NCBI GenBank assembly: GCA_023014365.1
Contig: JAEBUN010000021.1
Coordinates: 434,001 to 498,000 of the forward strand
Direction of reading: 5' to 3'
From: Lepiota brunneoincarnata
Taxonomy: Eukaryota > Basidiomycota > Agaricomycetes > Agaricales > Agaricaceae
DNA: 64,000 nt
Of this stretch, positions 11,152-22,869 are shown piece by piece; the first letter of the stretch is position 1, and every line of letters begins with the position of its first letter. The position numbers were made by a program, and so were the translations under genes. Below the pieces are notes generated by a model. It had not been told where the DNA came from and ran no database searches. It saw only the letters and a program-made list of their open reading frames with translations.

Positions 11152-12863
11152 TCTCAGAAGTCAGCGAGGGCAAGGCCACCGAGCAGCTTGCCGCCAGGGC
11201 TTTAGTTAGTCGGACTTGGGTACTGATTCACAGGGCGCCGGGGGCTCTGAGGCAAGTACAGGGGATATTAAGGACAGAGTACTCTAAGAAAGTGTACATA
11301 AAATTAGGACATAATCAGTCAAGAGCAGAAGAGGAGGGGGCAGCCGTCCATTCTAGAGTGGTCAGTTTCTCCCCCAGTGGAGGCGCGGAGCCATTCGAAA
11401 GGTTTGGGGTGATAAGAACTTCGGGTGTGGCATTCCCCGATCATTTATTTGACCCTCCCGGGCCCTCAAAATCCGAAGCGCGGACTCAATCTCAAGACAC
11501 TGCTCAATGGCGTTCAAGGCTGCGAAGATGGAGGTTCCGGCGGGAGGAGCAGCCAGAGTGCCAGCAGGGTTGGTGACGAGGATGGGACATACATATGTAC
11601 ACCACTGCGCTTTGGCGGCTCAAGAAGAATATGACACGATCGACGACGGGCATGCTACGGACCCACAACTGGCATTATGTTGACGAAAGTGGGAATAGAT
11701 CCATTACTAAACCTATGGCTTGTCAGGTACCTTTGGCCATGCATCGTGGGCAGGTGTTGATAGGTGCCGATACTTGGGAAGCGGGAGGTCCAATATTGAG
11801 AGATGGACATGTGAACTTGACATAGAACGGGCACTCCAATATAGAACGTTGGAGGAGGGGTGACTGAGGGTCGGTAGCTCAACCACGAATCATCATTTCC
11901 AATCTCGGTGGACAATTAGTGGGGTGCCCAAGTCAACTCAAGTTCCGTCAACTGCGTTGATAGGATCGGAAAGAGATCTCACGGGAGCAGTAGGATATCC
12001 CAGTTGGAAGTCTCCGCAGCTCTCCCGCATAAGATTGATCACCACCACGGCCAGCATCTGCAAATGAAAGACTGGAGAGAAGGCGATGTAAGTTGATTTG
12101 ATAGCAAGTTCCCCAACTCGTCGGCCTCTCCTGTGAGACCGAGGCTTTCCGGAGTGGAGGTATGGACTGGGGACGCTCCACGATTCAGCAAAAATTCGAG
12201 ATCAATCCGAAGGCTAGTCAGAGAAGGGATCTGTTTCAGGATCTGAGAAAGGGGGGCCGAGCTCTCCCATTGTGTGCAATCCCTTCTGTGATTTATATGA
12301 CAAATACTCCAAGTCCTTGAGGGACATAAAGGTGAGGGGATGTGGCGAGAAATATCCGTAGTAGTGAATCCTCTTCAACTTACACCCCATGGCACTTAAG
12401 CAGTTTGAATAACATTTGCACTGCACCAGCATCGCACCAGCCATGGGATAGCACGAGAGTTTTTATTGGAGGGGAGAGGATTTGGATTGGATTGATGGCA
12501 GGATGCAAGGGCACCTTTTCACCGTTTGAGTTCTCCCCATCGAATGACATCGCTGACACGTGGCCGAGACGAAATGACCAGGCGTTATCCTCAGATCGAT
12601 CAGACGGTAGTTCAAAGATTCATCGTCACTCCATTTCAATGTGAAGGCCTGAAGGCGACCGATGGGTTGACGCAAACTCAACTGCCGCTCAAGTAGTCGC
12701 TTTTCCATTTCTAGGTAACCCTCCGGTCACTGTACTCAGGAACAGACTTGAAGTTTAATTCCTCAATGTACATCCCGCCCATCTAATCTGTGTGTTTGTC
12801 CCAAGTCTTGCGACCCCAATATACATATATTCACGGAAATGCATCATCATCGTGATCTGAGCT
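11152..12863. other. Region without a recognisable gene
   Basis: Several open stretches exist on both strands, for example plus 11094-11576 and minus 12463-12708 with LQAFTLKWSDDESLNYRLID. None has a recognisable domain or a consistent exon chain. Intron-like signals suggest that one or two decayed or fast-evolving genes are hidden here. I could not build a model that I would defend. Confidence 0.3.
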
Positions 12864-13186
12864 ATGTTTACACAACTGTGTTCAAGCGTTTCCGGACATG
12901 ATAATGCCATCATGTATTCGCGAGGAGAGTACCCCAATGCAGAAGCCAGAAAAACGAGCCCCCTCAGTGTTATGACGCTTGAACGCATGATGGACTACAT
13001 CTTAGCTCTGGATATCGACGTCCTATTTGCGACATAGTGAGTCAGAGCAAGGGTGGTTCAACTCCTTGGTCGGCCTCGCTATGCTTCGTTTCCTATAGTT
13101 GGAACACCACAGCCTTTTCACATGACCGTGTTACCGGGGGAAGTTCGCTATTCTCAGTGACACGTTGCCTCAGAAGTCTTGGGTGA
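12864..13186 (+). CDS. Small hypothetical protein, one intron
   Basis: Exon 1 (12864-13036) and exon 2 (13099-13186) are joined across a 62-bp GTGAGT..TATAG intron, giving 86 residues and a clean stop. The protein contains SGHDNAIMYSRGEYPNAEA, LERMMDYILALDIDVLFAT and, after the junction, YWNTTAFSHDRVTGG. Splicing removes the stop that would otherwise end exon 1, and the codon is completed across the junction, which supports the model. It may be the 3' end of a longer gene with upstream exons. No family was recognised. Confidence 0.4.
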
Positions 13187-13708
13187 AAGCTTAATTATTT
13201 ATTGCCAAGTGATTATCAATACCCTTCACTCCTAACGTTCTTTAGGATCAACAATTGAGAAAGTGAACCGAAGATCCTGGCTTATCCAATGATAGATGAC
13301 AGTGAGAAATTGGACCCACGGAATACATTCTAAGGGAATTTTGACTCCGTGAAATATGGGATTCGGAAGATGACTGATACAATATATCAGCTGATTCTAG
13401 CTGATATCGGATATAGCCACCTCCGGACTTTGGAGAAGACTTGGCTGAGTACATACATGAGGCGGGTCCCATTACGTTGGGTCCCAAAGTCCTGCCGGTA
13501 AACCAGTCACCCTGACGGGCCATCCGATTCAATAGCCCATCGATGAAAACTCAAAGGGCGGCGACCGCTTCTGGCATCTGGCCCATACAGATGTACACAG
13601 AGACACATAGACGATATATCAGTTCATGATACACATGTTCAATTGCACAAATATCTTTCCCTTACAAAGACGGTCCCTCCCCCCTCTAGTGACGTATAAG
13701 AACTTTAC
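13187..13708. other. Intergenic stretch with a perfect short hairpin
   Basis: No gene was seen. At 13384-13407 the sequence forms a perfect inverted repeat, ATATCAGCT and AGCTGATAT around a 6-nt loop. The rest is probably the promoter and 5' leader of the coiled-coil gene that starts at 13709. Confidence 0.4.
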
Positions 13709-15433
13709 ATGACTTCCCCCACGAGTACTCGGTCTTTTATTTCTCCCCTCTTAAGTGCCCTCGGCATCATGTCTAGGAGCAGCCAGGGAGAAACCCCGTT
13801 CACCTTCCACGAGTTCGAGTACGCGAAAATGCCCATAGACCAGTTCTACAACCACCTGACCAAGGTTTACGTTATCAATGAGGGGTTGACCAGAGCTGAA
13901 GCCTACTATGTATCCGAACTCCGAGTGTTGAAGGAGCCGTCTAAAACATGCCACGAGTACACTATAGCGGTTATCAAGAGGACGGATGGGAAGGACGAAG
14001 TAAACTACCTCGCGTTCGAACGATCGATAGGGAAGCAACTGCAGAGTGAAGATGATCTGCATTCCCCCCACCCAAATCGCGCACTTGAGCGACGGATTTT
14101 TATGGAGAGGCAAGAGGTACCGGATTCCGACAACGAGGATGTTCAAGGGGAACTGCGACCCGGCCTAGCCCTGGTTGACAGGGCGATGGCCAGCACCACT
14201 TCCTTGGATTCCATAAGGAAGAAAGCGGTACTAGCGGATGACCGTGTCCTTGTCCTCAACCGGCCCTACTGTCAAAAGAACGATAAAACAGTAGCAGTTC
14301 TCCGCCTCCAACCGCCCCCTAATGCCGTCATCCCCCCGGAATCATCTACAAGCTCATCTACACCTACCATCTCCCGCTTCCGATCCAGGAAACTGAGCAA
14401 CCCCCCTCGCGAACAAAGCCAACCCCTTCATCGTACAACTTCAGGCCCTAGTGCCATCTCAAATGTTCCTCGCGATCCCACAGTATCCAGCACCACTCCT
14501 TCCATTGTCGAGACCTCTCCATCATCTGCTGTGCCTGCGACTCCCACTACGCCGAGGGCTAGCTCGAAACCCACCAAACGAAAATGGATCTACTTGTACG
14601 AACTGGTCATCATCGCGTACAAGCTGAACAAATCCAAATCACTCTACCGGGTATATTCCAAAAATTGCTATTGGTTCGCGGGGATGTTGATCCAGGTTGC
14701 ACGGATGTTCACATATATTGAAATGGAAGTGCACGAAGGCAATAGTGTCAGTCGTCTTCAGCCGGGCGAGGAAACCTTGTCGTGGTATAATAATCAGATG
14801 GGGAAGTGGATGAACGTGATTAGGGTTGTGAAGACGCCAATGAATTCTACCCTGGAAGCGCTTGTGGATGAGTTCTGGACGCAGAAGCTGAAATTCGAGG
14901 AAGGCGTGAGTTGGATTCTAAAATTAATGGTATCTATGTTGAATCCTCGAGAACAGGTCGTTAGGCAGCGACTTCAACACACAAGGGAGGCTAGAGAAAG
15001 GGAGAAACGTAAAGAAGAAGAGCTACGGAGGGCCCGTGAGGAAAGGAGGAAGGGAGAAGAGGAATTGCGGAAGGCTCGAGCGGATACGGAAGTAGAGAGG
15101 AGGAGGCGAGAAGAAGAACTACGGAAGGTGCAAACTGACAGGGAGGAAGAACTAAAGAGGGTACAAGAGGCGAAAGAGGAAGAGCTCAAGAGGGTACAAG
15201 AGGCGAAAGAGGAAGAACTCAAGAGAGTACGAGAAGAGGAGAGGGGGAAGAACGAGGAGGAGAGGAGGAGAAACGAGGAGGAGCTTCAAAGAGTAAGAAG
15301 CGAGCAGGAAAAGGACAGAAAGGCGAGAGGGGAGGCGGAACAGAGAATGAAATTGTTACTAGAGTACGTAAAAGCTGGTAACGCTCCTCCCCCAGAACTA
15401 CTAGCAGAGATCGCAAAAACGCCTCAAGTATAA
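13709..15433 (+). CDS. Uncharacterised 574-aa protein with a C-terminal coiled coil
   Basis: One uninterrupted frame with an ATG start; a second in-frame ATG (MSRSSQGE) lies 21 codons in. Residues 1-200 are a mixed alpha/beta-like region. Residues about 205-285 are Ser/Thr/Pro-rich and probably disordered. Residues about 290-410 form a compact segment (YELVIIAYKLNKSKSLYRVY, CYWFAGMLIQVARMFTYIE). Residues about 425-555 are a highly charged heptad-rich coiled coil with three near-identical 11-residue repeats (EELKRVQEAKE). The tail is NAPPPELLAEIAKTPQV. It lacks introns and resembles uncharacterised Agaricomycete proteins. No enzymatic motif was seen, so no function is assigned. Confidence 0.8.
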   Translation: MTSPTSTRSFISPLLSALGIMSRSSQGETPFTFHEFEYAKMPIDQFYNHLTKVYVINEGLTRAEAYYVSELRVLKEPSKTCHEYTIAVIKRTDGKDEVNYLAFERSIGKQLQSEDDLHSPHPNRALERRIFMERQEVPDSDNEDVQGELRPGLALVDRAMASTTSLDSIRKKAVLADDRVLVLNRPYCQKNDKTVAVLRLQPPPNAVIPPESSTSSSTPTISRFRSRKLSNPPREQSQPLHRTTSGPSAISNVPRDPTVSSTTPSIVETSPSSAVPATPTTPRASSKPTKRKWIYLYELVIIAYKLNKSKSLYRVYSKNCYWFAGMLIQVARMFTYIEMEVHEGNSVSRLQPGEETLSWYNNQMGKWMNVIRVVKTPMNSTLEALVDEFWTQKLKFEEGVSWILKLMVSMLNPREQVVRQRLQHTREAREREKRKEEELRRAREERRKGEEELRKARADTEVERRRREEELRKVQTDREEELKRVQEAKEEELKRVQEAKEEELKRVREEERGKNEEERRRNEEELQRVRSEQEKDRKARGEAEQRMKLLLEYVKAGNAPPPELLAEIAKTPQV

Positions 15434-15718
15434 CAATATTTGTAATAGCACGGGCCCCCGTCGGATAATACTCGTTCCGCTCCTACTTCCTGAAAGCGGC
15501 TTTGCTTACCAAGTAACGACTTGAGTGGAGTCCGAACATTCTGTCGGAGGCTTACTTGCTGACTTAGGGTAAAATACTGTCACAATGTCAAACTTCACAT
15601 CCACGTCAACATTAATTGGTTTCAAAGACAATGATATATGAGTCCCCAACTAGGGGGGCGTATTGAAACCACCAATAAGCAACACCAACAAATATCGTCT
15701 GCTCTGCTTCTCCAACAG
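15434..15718. other. Intergenic region between convergent genes
   Basis: This stretch separates the 3' ends of the coiled-coil gene (plus) and the small charged protein gene (minus). No further coding or structural signal was seen. Confidence 0.4.
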
Positions 15719-16357
15719 CTATCTTCCCCTCAGAGCAGCAGAATACGTCCTCTTCGTCGCAGCCAGAAAATCATCGTAGTCAATCGGCTCCCACTCATCC
15801 TCGCTAGGTTCGCTATCGAAATCCTGATCTTCCAATACAATAACGTCCCTGATCCTCTTCACAATCTCAAACTCCTTTGCAACACCTTCGAGGCAGAGAA
15901 AACGTCTCAGATGAGTTGGTTCATCTGACAACTGGGGTGGGAGGAAGCTGTACCTTTGACCTTGGCAGGCTTTGCCATCGCCATCAAGTCAACTATCACC
16001 GTCTTCCTCTCAACGAATTTCTCGTTCTCGTCCTTCCTCTCGGGAACCTCAAAGGTGGTGCGGTCGTGCCCCTGCCCCTTATGTTGGCGTAGCTGGTCAC
16101 CCATCATGTTTCGTCGCGCAGGACGGTGGGGGTGAGTGGGTAGGTTGAGCTTGGAACGGTAAGTACGCGTTCCCTCAACGTTCTGGACCCGTTGTAGTAC
16201 GGATACGAAAGATGTTTGTTCTTCAGCAGCACGTGCGCGAAGAGCCTAGAGAGAGAGGAAATCATATAAGTATTGGAGGACTCTCAGAGGTGGAGATTTA
16301 ATTGAATCATACCTTGTTAAATGCTTTGCGTCGAGAAATCTTCTCTGGTCGAGTCAT
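15719..16357 (-). CDS. Small charged, probably nuclear protein (180 aa), spliced
   Basis: Exons are 16357-16313, 16245-15961 and 15931-15719. They give 15, 95 and 70 codons plus a stop, all in phase. The protein begins MTRPEKISRRKAFNK and continues ALRARAAEEQTSF and KLNLPTHPHRPARRNM. It then has an Asp/Glu-rich stretch (VLEDQDFDSEPSEDEWEP) and ends TYSAALRGR. Intron 1 is an ordinary 67-bp GTATGA..CTCTAG. The second gap, 15932-15960, is only 29 bp (GTCAAA..CCCAG) and is needed to link the two long frames. The alternative is a shorter protein ending at about 15907. A basic N-terminus with an acidic tail suggests a nucleic-acid or chromatin-associated protein, but no family was recognised. Confidence 0.6.
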
Positions 16358-16518
16358 TGTGGATTAGAGTAAATAGGGGGTATAGGCTTGAGTGTGTGTG
16401 GGGGGGTACTAGTGGTAGTAGTTAAATAAGTTAGGAGTGGAGAAGACCTTGGGTCTCTCTGTGTGTCGCTGGTGATGTAGGTGGTAGCTTGAGCCACCCC
16501 ACTATGACAGCGGACTGG

Positions 16519-16526
16519 TATATATA
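16519..16526 (-). promoter_or_regulatory. TATA-box candidate for the small charged protein gene
   Basis: TATATATA lies about 160 bp upstream of the ATG at 16357, on the correct side for the minus-strand gene. Confidence 0.35.
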
Positions 16527-16619
16527 GGGTGTAGATCCGGCTTCGAGTCATATCGGCGACAACCCTGGGCCTTAGTAACAGACGCGTGCCAATGCTCGAT
16601 TTGGGTGAGCGGTGAGTCA

Positions 16620-17089
16620 CCGCCTCCGAACTGAGTCGAGAGTAGTTGCAACTTGAAAGAAAGCGGTGCCCGGAGACAGGTGTTAGAATTAGCTGAGTCA
16701 GCGCTAGTTGGCCGGTTGAAAAGCGAGTCAGAGTGCATCATTGTGGTCACATAGTTTCGTGATAACATACAACAGGAGTCATCAGCTTGAGAAACGGCGC
16801 CAGAAGCTTGCTGAAGGTCGTAGTTGGTGGAAGACGGCAGCTTGGCTGAGGCTCAAACATGGACAAATCATACTCTGCATCGGATGTTCCTGGGTCACAT
16901 GAGCACTTGTGCTCAACACTGTCCAACCGGATCTCTGTGCAGTCTGCGCACTTGCACGTTTTGCCCAGGTCCGACGACCTCACTCAATCTCTCTTTCACG
17001 ATACAGCAGACAAATTAACCTCTCTTCGAACACTGCCCCCATCCACACCCCCCTCCGAATGTCTCATGGTGGAAAACGCAAAATCTGAT
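16620..17089. other. Region with an unassigned small open frame
   Basis: A minus-strand frame at 16747-16983 encodes a 78-aa Cys-containing peptide (CKCADCTEIRLDS, KCSCDPGTSD). The plus strand is open across much of the same stretch (16859-17173). No homology was recognised, and I cannot tell which, if either, is coding. Confidence 0.2.
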
Positions 17090-19120
17090 TTGTCGCCGGC
17101 TGGATCGCATCTTTCCATTCACTACGGCCTGGGAGATGGGCATGGATGTGTAGCAATGCAGAGTCACTCATGATCCTTGGGCGTCTGTTCCTTCCATTGT
17201 CGATTTCACGATTCATGACACCACCGCAGACGAACGTTTCCGCCAGGTGCCCCGTTGGCGCCTAGGATGGATGATCTCCAAAAGGCAACCAACCCCCTTT
17301 GAACTTCGCAGGAACCTACACAGGTATTCGAATCGATTGGAACCTGAATAGCGGCCCCTCTTAACCGTGGAGCCATCTGTAAAATACATGAGCATACTAG
17401 AGGTTAGAGGTTAGCAATGACGATGGGCCCGAGGCGGCCCAGAAATCCATATCAGTGCCTGGTATCGACTTTCTGTCTGTTATGGGTATCCTCAGGCCGG
17501 GTAGTTCCACGCACTGCCACTGGCCAAATCACTTGCACATTGGCAACTTCAATCCGCACGTCATATCAGTAGCGTCGGACAGTGGTTAGCTTCGGAAAAT
17601 GCCCACAAGCCTATACGAAAGGTATGCATACCGCGATGCATGATGCGATTCCTGAGATCCTTGGGTGAAGCTCAACAGGTAATTTACGAGAATAATGGAT
17701 AATTTCGTATACATGTACTGGTAAGGGCGGACCACCAGGAACGGTGTCCTAGCAACAAAGACAGCTCGACTCCACAGTACTCGAAAAACAAAAACGCAGA
17801 TACTATTAGCCACAGGAGGTGGGTCCTGGTGAGAAACGCCAGCACCGCCATGCTGTGATACAATGTGATCCTGTGCTTATGGTAGGTGACAAATACTGTA
17901 TATGTACCGCGATGTGATGATAATCTACGCAATCATGTCACCCGCACCCGAGGGTTAGTAACTGTTCGGTTTGGTGCCCACCTCCGAATAGATCCCAAAT
18001 AATTCTTTTCCCAGAATAATATCTGTCAGACCACCCGGGCGTTGATAGTACGACATCGGGAAGCAGCCATCAGCATCATCTATCGGCCTAGTAATCATAA
18101 GAAGCCTTCCAGGAGCATTGTACCGGGAGCCTCCGCGTTTGTTCGTCTTGCGTATCCTTTTCGTTTATCTCTAGGAGATGACCATGGATCTGCGGTTAAC
18201 AACTCAATATTGTAGTGACGATGAGCAGGAGCCGAAGTCGCCTGGTGGATGGACCTCTAGGGCGCTGATGATTTGTGAAGTAATATGAGCGAGAAGACGT
18301 CCTGTGAGAAATGCTCAAGGGGTGGCGTCGATGGAATGAGACTAGGTGGCGTGGGCGAGATCCTGATTGGACGACAGAAACAACCAGCCTTATTTTTTGG
18401 TCGTTCTATCATTGAACTTGGCTATCCATAGAACTTGGACTTGAAATAGTTCGATTTGGGCGGCCATGTGTAGGCGATGAATATCAGGGACATCGCGGTG
18501 CATTTGATCTGGTGTTGATGCAGCGGAGGGCTTCATAAATTGACTATATCCCGGGGCTCCGAGCAATTGCCCAGAAGTGGCAGAAACCAGACGCAAGTAG
18601 TTCCCGGCGCTGCTCTTTATTATATTCTTCTATGACAGGTTCGCTCGCAAAGATTGAGCGCGCATATCAAACTTCAGTTCAGAGTTTGTCTAGACGCATT
18701 GACCATGATTACCCATCATTGCAGGATTCAGTATTCAACACCAGCCCCGAAACCAATGGCTCCTGCGATCCGGGCTTTTGTACACCGGCAAGGCCACGAT
18801 TGACGGGTACGATCCTGACACACATTTCGGCATTGATATGTAAGCCAGTGACTGCATCCCCTTCCACCGTCTTTCCAGTCAAATCTTTGGCAGGCTGAAT
18901 GTTAGTATCGTTGCAGCATGACGTGTCTGGGGAGCCGTTTTCTAATATCCACACAGTACGAGCAAAGCATGAGAAAACAAGCTTAAATCTGGGTATTCTG
19001 ATCGCAGGCCCTGCCATGATACACATCTCGAGATGGCCTTCTTTTGACCTAACTATTTCAGGCGAGAAGGTGATACCTGCGAAAAACTATAAGCCAATTA
19101 ATTCCACAATAGACCACAGA
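17090..19120. other. Leader part of block A, no intact gene
   Basis: This part is conserved with 23141-25190 of block B but contains no intact reading frame. A shared minus-strand frame around 17600-17950 (ITLYHSMAVLAFLTRT) has stops in both copies. It is either an old gene relic or conserved non-coding sequence. Confidence 0.35.
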
Positions 19121-19126
19121 AGACCA

Positions 19127-19132
19127 TATATA
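19127..19132 (+). promoter_or_regulatory. TATA box of membrane gene copy A
   Basis: TATATA lies 50 bp upstream of the ATG at 19182. The same element, at the same spacing, precedes copy B at 25198-25203. Confidence 0.5.
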
Positions 19133-19181
19133 GTGGCTCTGCTGCGACCGCCACACGTCAACGCCAAATTATCTAGGAGGC

Positions 19182-22100
19182 ATGACACCTGCAGACGCAC
19201 GGTCCAGCTCCACCTTGCAATCTCCCAATGACCTGGCACTATTCAGAAAATTTCTCACTCGCATCCTTATATTCATAGTCGTTGAAGCTGCGTTCATCGT
19301 CCTCGCCCTCATTTGTGCGATCAGACCTGTCGATCTCCAACTACCTCTTTCGGGAGCCCAGGCTCAGACTGCCTTCACCATCATATTCATCGTGTGGCAT
19401 GCAATCGCAATTATCAAGGTAGAATACTGTGTCCTGCACAGTTTCAGCAGCGAATGGTACCATCGTTTTCGCGCTACGAGGAGCCTGATCCCAGGATGCA
19501 CCGACCTCGTTTCGACAATCAACTCTGGACTGCTTGTTCGAGCGAAATACTTGTTCGCGAGGGACGCGAGCCCCTCCTACCGTATCTCATTTCTCGTCTC
19601 TTTGGCATTGGTTGCCCTTGCGGGTATTGGGCCTAGCGTTATTCGGGTCGATGGTAATCCCCGATTCGTTGCCGGGTCAGTCAGCGTTACGAGGTTCACC
19701 GTCACAGGAGGAAATATAACAACAATCGGACTGACTGTCATGTCTGCTGGAAGAACGTTTACCGACCTTGAACAGAATCGAGGCACCAACGGCGTTTTTG
19801 ATGTGCAGGAAGGTTTCATAATTGCAGGGGTGGGCGGGCGCAACAATGGACCAACCACAGACATCACATATCAGTCTGATGTCTGGCTCTATAACATGAG
19901 TTGTCGATGGGAAAGGCCCTCGTTTAACCTGTCCTCCTGGAACACCACTTGGTACGCAGGTGGTTATACCTGGTTTTCCCGATCCCCACCATTGACTGGC
20001 GCAGAAGCGATTAGCGGTCAGCTCAACTAACATACTCCGGACTAGTTACTGTCCACTAACACTAGTGCTTAGGAATGATGCCCATGTACCGCTTCTTGAA
20101 CGACCCGAAGCCTGGTGGCCTAAGAAATTACCCCCAATTTATACCAGAAATGGGTGAAGACACAGGGTTATCGGGATACCTTTTTTATGGCTGGAATAGC
20201 ACCTTTCCGCGCCCACAAAGGAATATGAGTAGTTTTGTCCTTGACCACATTCCGACATTATATCGCCCTTCCGGATTCCATTTCATTAACTTCGATGGTG
20301 AAGATGGATTCTTCGACTGCCCGCTTGCGGCATTCCTCATCTGCGATCCACAGGCTCAACTTTTAGATGGCCAAGTCGTCGTGACACCAGGCAATAAAAG
20401 TGTCGTGGTTACTTCGACGTCTCGACCTCCAAATCGCCTCTCGGGGAGTGTGGGAAATATTCCGGTTGGAGCCGCCGGTGCTATCCTCAGCCTCAGCTTG
20501 CTTGACGCACTTGACACAGATGATGAGAAGGCCGATATTCGCGTAGGCGATCTAGCTGCTCAAGTGTTTCTCAACGACTCTACTCTGGATTTCGACTCCG
20601 ATTCCCCCACCTCCCCTCATATTGGAGTCCTCCCAATTCAGGACATTCAACGCAACCTCAACAAATACATCGCCGTCACAGCAAAGGGATTTTTCTCCTA
20701 TTTTCCGGAAATAGATCCTTCACCCGCTCAGGGTGCGGTTTTGGTGGATCAACTAGTGCTTGAGTCGAGCAGACCCTTGCTGATCACAACAATTGTTCTC
20801 GCGGTCGGTGTCATCCTCGCACTGGCCACCAATCTCGTCTTGTTGCGCTCATGGCAAGTTCCCCCATTCAAGCTTGAGACGTTAATGCGACATGTCGAAG
20901 TGGAAGCCAAGGGATCAATTACCTTGAGCCCACAGTCAGATCAATCGACCGAGGCCTACCATTCATTTAGGTCTCGCGCTGAAACCAAAAGGTTTGTTGC
21001 TCTCTCTGGTTCTACTGCGTGTTCAAGCGCTCATCATACCCTCTTAGGCTTCCCAAAACTAGCACTATTCCCACCAGTAGACCGAGAAGCCTACACTTCA
21101 TGTTGCGACTTTCTGTGTTCGTGGTTATGGAAGTCGCATTTCTCGCCCTGGCTTTCATTTTTTCCTCGCGCAACACTGTCATTCACGCGCCGCTATCACC
21201 GACAGAAGTCAAAGCTGGAGTTAATGTCCTATTCATCATTTGGCAATCCTTTGCCATCTGGCTCGCTTCTGAAGCCACAACATTTGCCTTCAGCTGTGAA
21301 TGGTCGCTCCAGCATCAGGGGATACATCATCCGGTACCTGGAATCACCGACCGCGTTTCGCGGTTGACGTCCAACTTCGATGACAGGTCCAGATATTTTT
21401 TTACTCAAAGGTCCAGCACAACATTCCGCATCGCTTTCTTCGTTTCGCTGCTGCTGATGGCATTGAGGTCCATCGTACCCGGAGCAATTTCGGTATCGAA
21501 TATTCGGAAAAATGACAGGGTTCCGCTCAACGTGAGCGACCTGAGGCAGCTGACTTCCTCTCAAAATGATAGTAACACGAACAACCTCGACTTTCATGAT
21601 AGCCGAAGCCACCTGGTTTACGTAATGGAAGAAAATCTGGGCCTTGTGCATGGTTTTTCGTTAGAGCCTAACTGGATAATGGGTTGGCCTGATGGGTGGG
21701 ACATCACGAGAGGGAGTATCAGACTGACATTGCCCATTTTGATTTCACTTGCTCATGGGAAATGCCACGATTGGCGTCGCATAATGCGGATACGGCCTGG
21801 GTTGTGAACGGGCAGGAATGGGAAGTTTGGGGTACGCCCTTGGATGAGATACAGTATATTGGGGGTAAGTCCTTCAGTGCGAAGGCCCCGGCTCTGGCTG
21901 ACCATCGTACAGGGATCATCCCGCTGTATCGTTTTGTCGATGTCCAACCAGACCCCCGATCTGCGTTTCTATTTATTGGGACAAACGACTCATTTCCGGT
22001 CAGCAGTGACAAGAACTCACGACCCATCACCAACCTCAACAATATCCCGACGCTTGCACATCCTCGTGGGCTTACGATAAACGTTTCTTCCGATAATACT

Positions 22101-22697
22101 CTTTGGAGAGCCCCTCTCTCCGCCTTCCTCCTGTGCGACCCTCACATGAATCTCTCGGGTGGCGAAGTAGAATTTGTCAGTCCGAACAACCTCAAGGTGA
22201 TCCGTTCTGGCCTATCGCCTATCGGCAATATACCAGAGAACGCGGCTAGGACGGTCCTCACCCGAACAGTGCTGTACGAACTTGATACAGAGTTCAGGGC
22301 GAACGTGAAATATATAAGCCCTACGAGCGCTGGGATCTTCCTCACCAACTTCACTGCTGCAGGGTCGGAGGCCTATCCTCGGGGATTCCCACCACGCGAT
22401 CTGGCATCGATTGGCCAGAATTTGAACAAATTCGTCAACATTGCGAGCAAGACATTCATGGATGCAGCCCATGTTGATGGGCGGAACCAGTCGAATGTTA
22501 CGTTCCCCGTCATGGCTATCAATGGGAGCGGACCTGTTGTGAAACTGGCCTTGGTGGGTAGTCTTCCGGTGGCAATTATTTCGCTTTGCTTTCACGTAGT
22601 TATTGTTCTTGCTTATGGAGCATTGGTGCTGGCACTGAGAGTGCGGCCCGGTGAACCTTTTGATCTCGAGCACTTGTTATCGAAAATGGGACTCTAA
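19182..22697 (+). pseudogene. Two-module transmembrane protein, copy A, one frameshift
   Basis: Exons are 19182-20016, 20073-20991 and 21048-22697; both introns are 56 bp and conserved in copy B. Module 1 starts with hydrophobic helices (ILIFIVVEAAFIVLALICA, AFTIIFIVWHAIAII, ISFLVSLALVALAGIGPSVI). An N-glycosylation-rich ectodomain follows, then a last helix (LLITTIVLAVGVILALATNL). Intron 2 joins in frame to module 2, which repeats this plan (FVVMEVAFLALAFIF, NVLFIIWQSFAIWLA, AFFVSLLLMALRSIVPGAIS) and ends VRPGEPFDLEHLLSKMGL. The spliced protein would be about 1,130 residues. Near 21715 copy A lacks 7 nt present in copy B, shifting the frame until it resumes at EYQTDIAHFDF. No function is known. 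Two separate genes are the less likely alternative, because no stop separates the modules after splicing. Confidence 0.75.
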
Positions 22698-22869
22698 GCA
22701 ATTGGGACCGTATACTGGAATGTAAAATGTAAATTAGATTCTCTTGTATTGGCTAAGAATGTATTATGGCTTCCATCAGCCGTTCTAATGATAATAGATT
22801 GTGTGCTGACCTCGTTCCCGGAACTGGAAGCAAAGCGACTGAAGTCCGGAAATTCGAGTCTCCCCCATC

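Noticed and set aside
14974..15222. Ser-rich minus-strand frame (SSSSFASCTLLSSSS)
   Set aside because: Antisense shadow of the Glu/Arg coiled-coil repeats of the gene at 13709-15433.
20075..21367. A single 430-codon frame reading through 20992-21367
   Set aside because: After 20991 it runs through a conserved 56-bp intron into an out-of-frame reading of module 2. The spliced frame is preferred because both copies preserve it.
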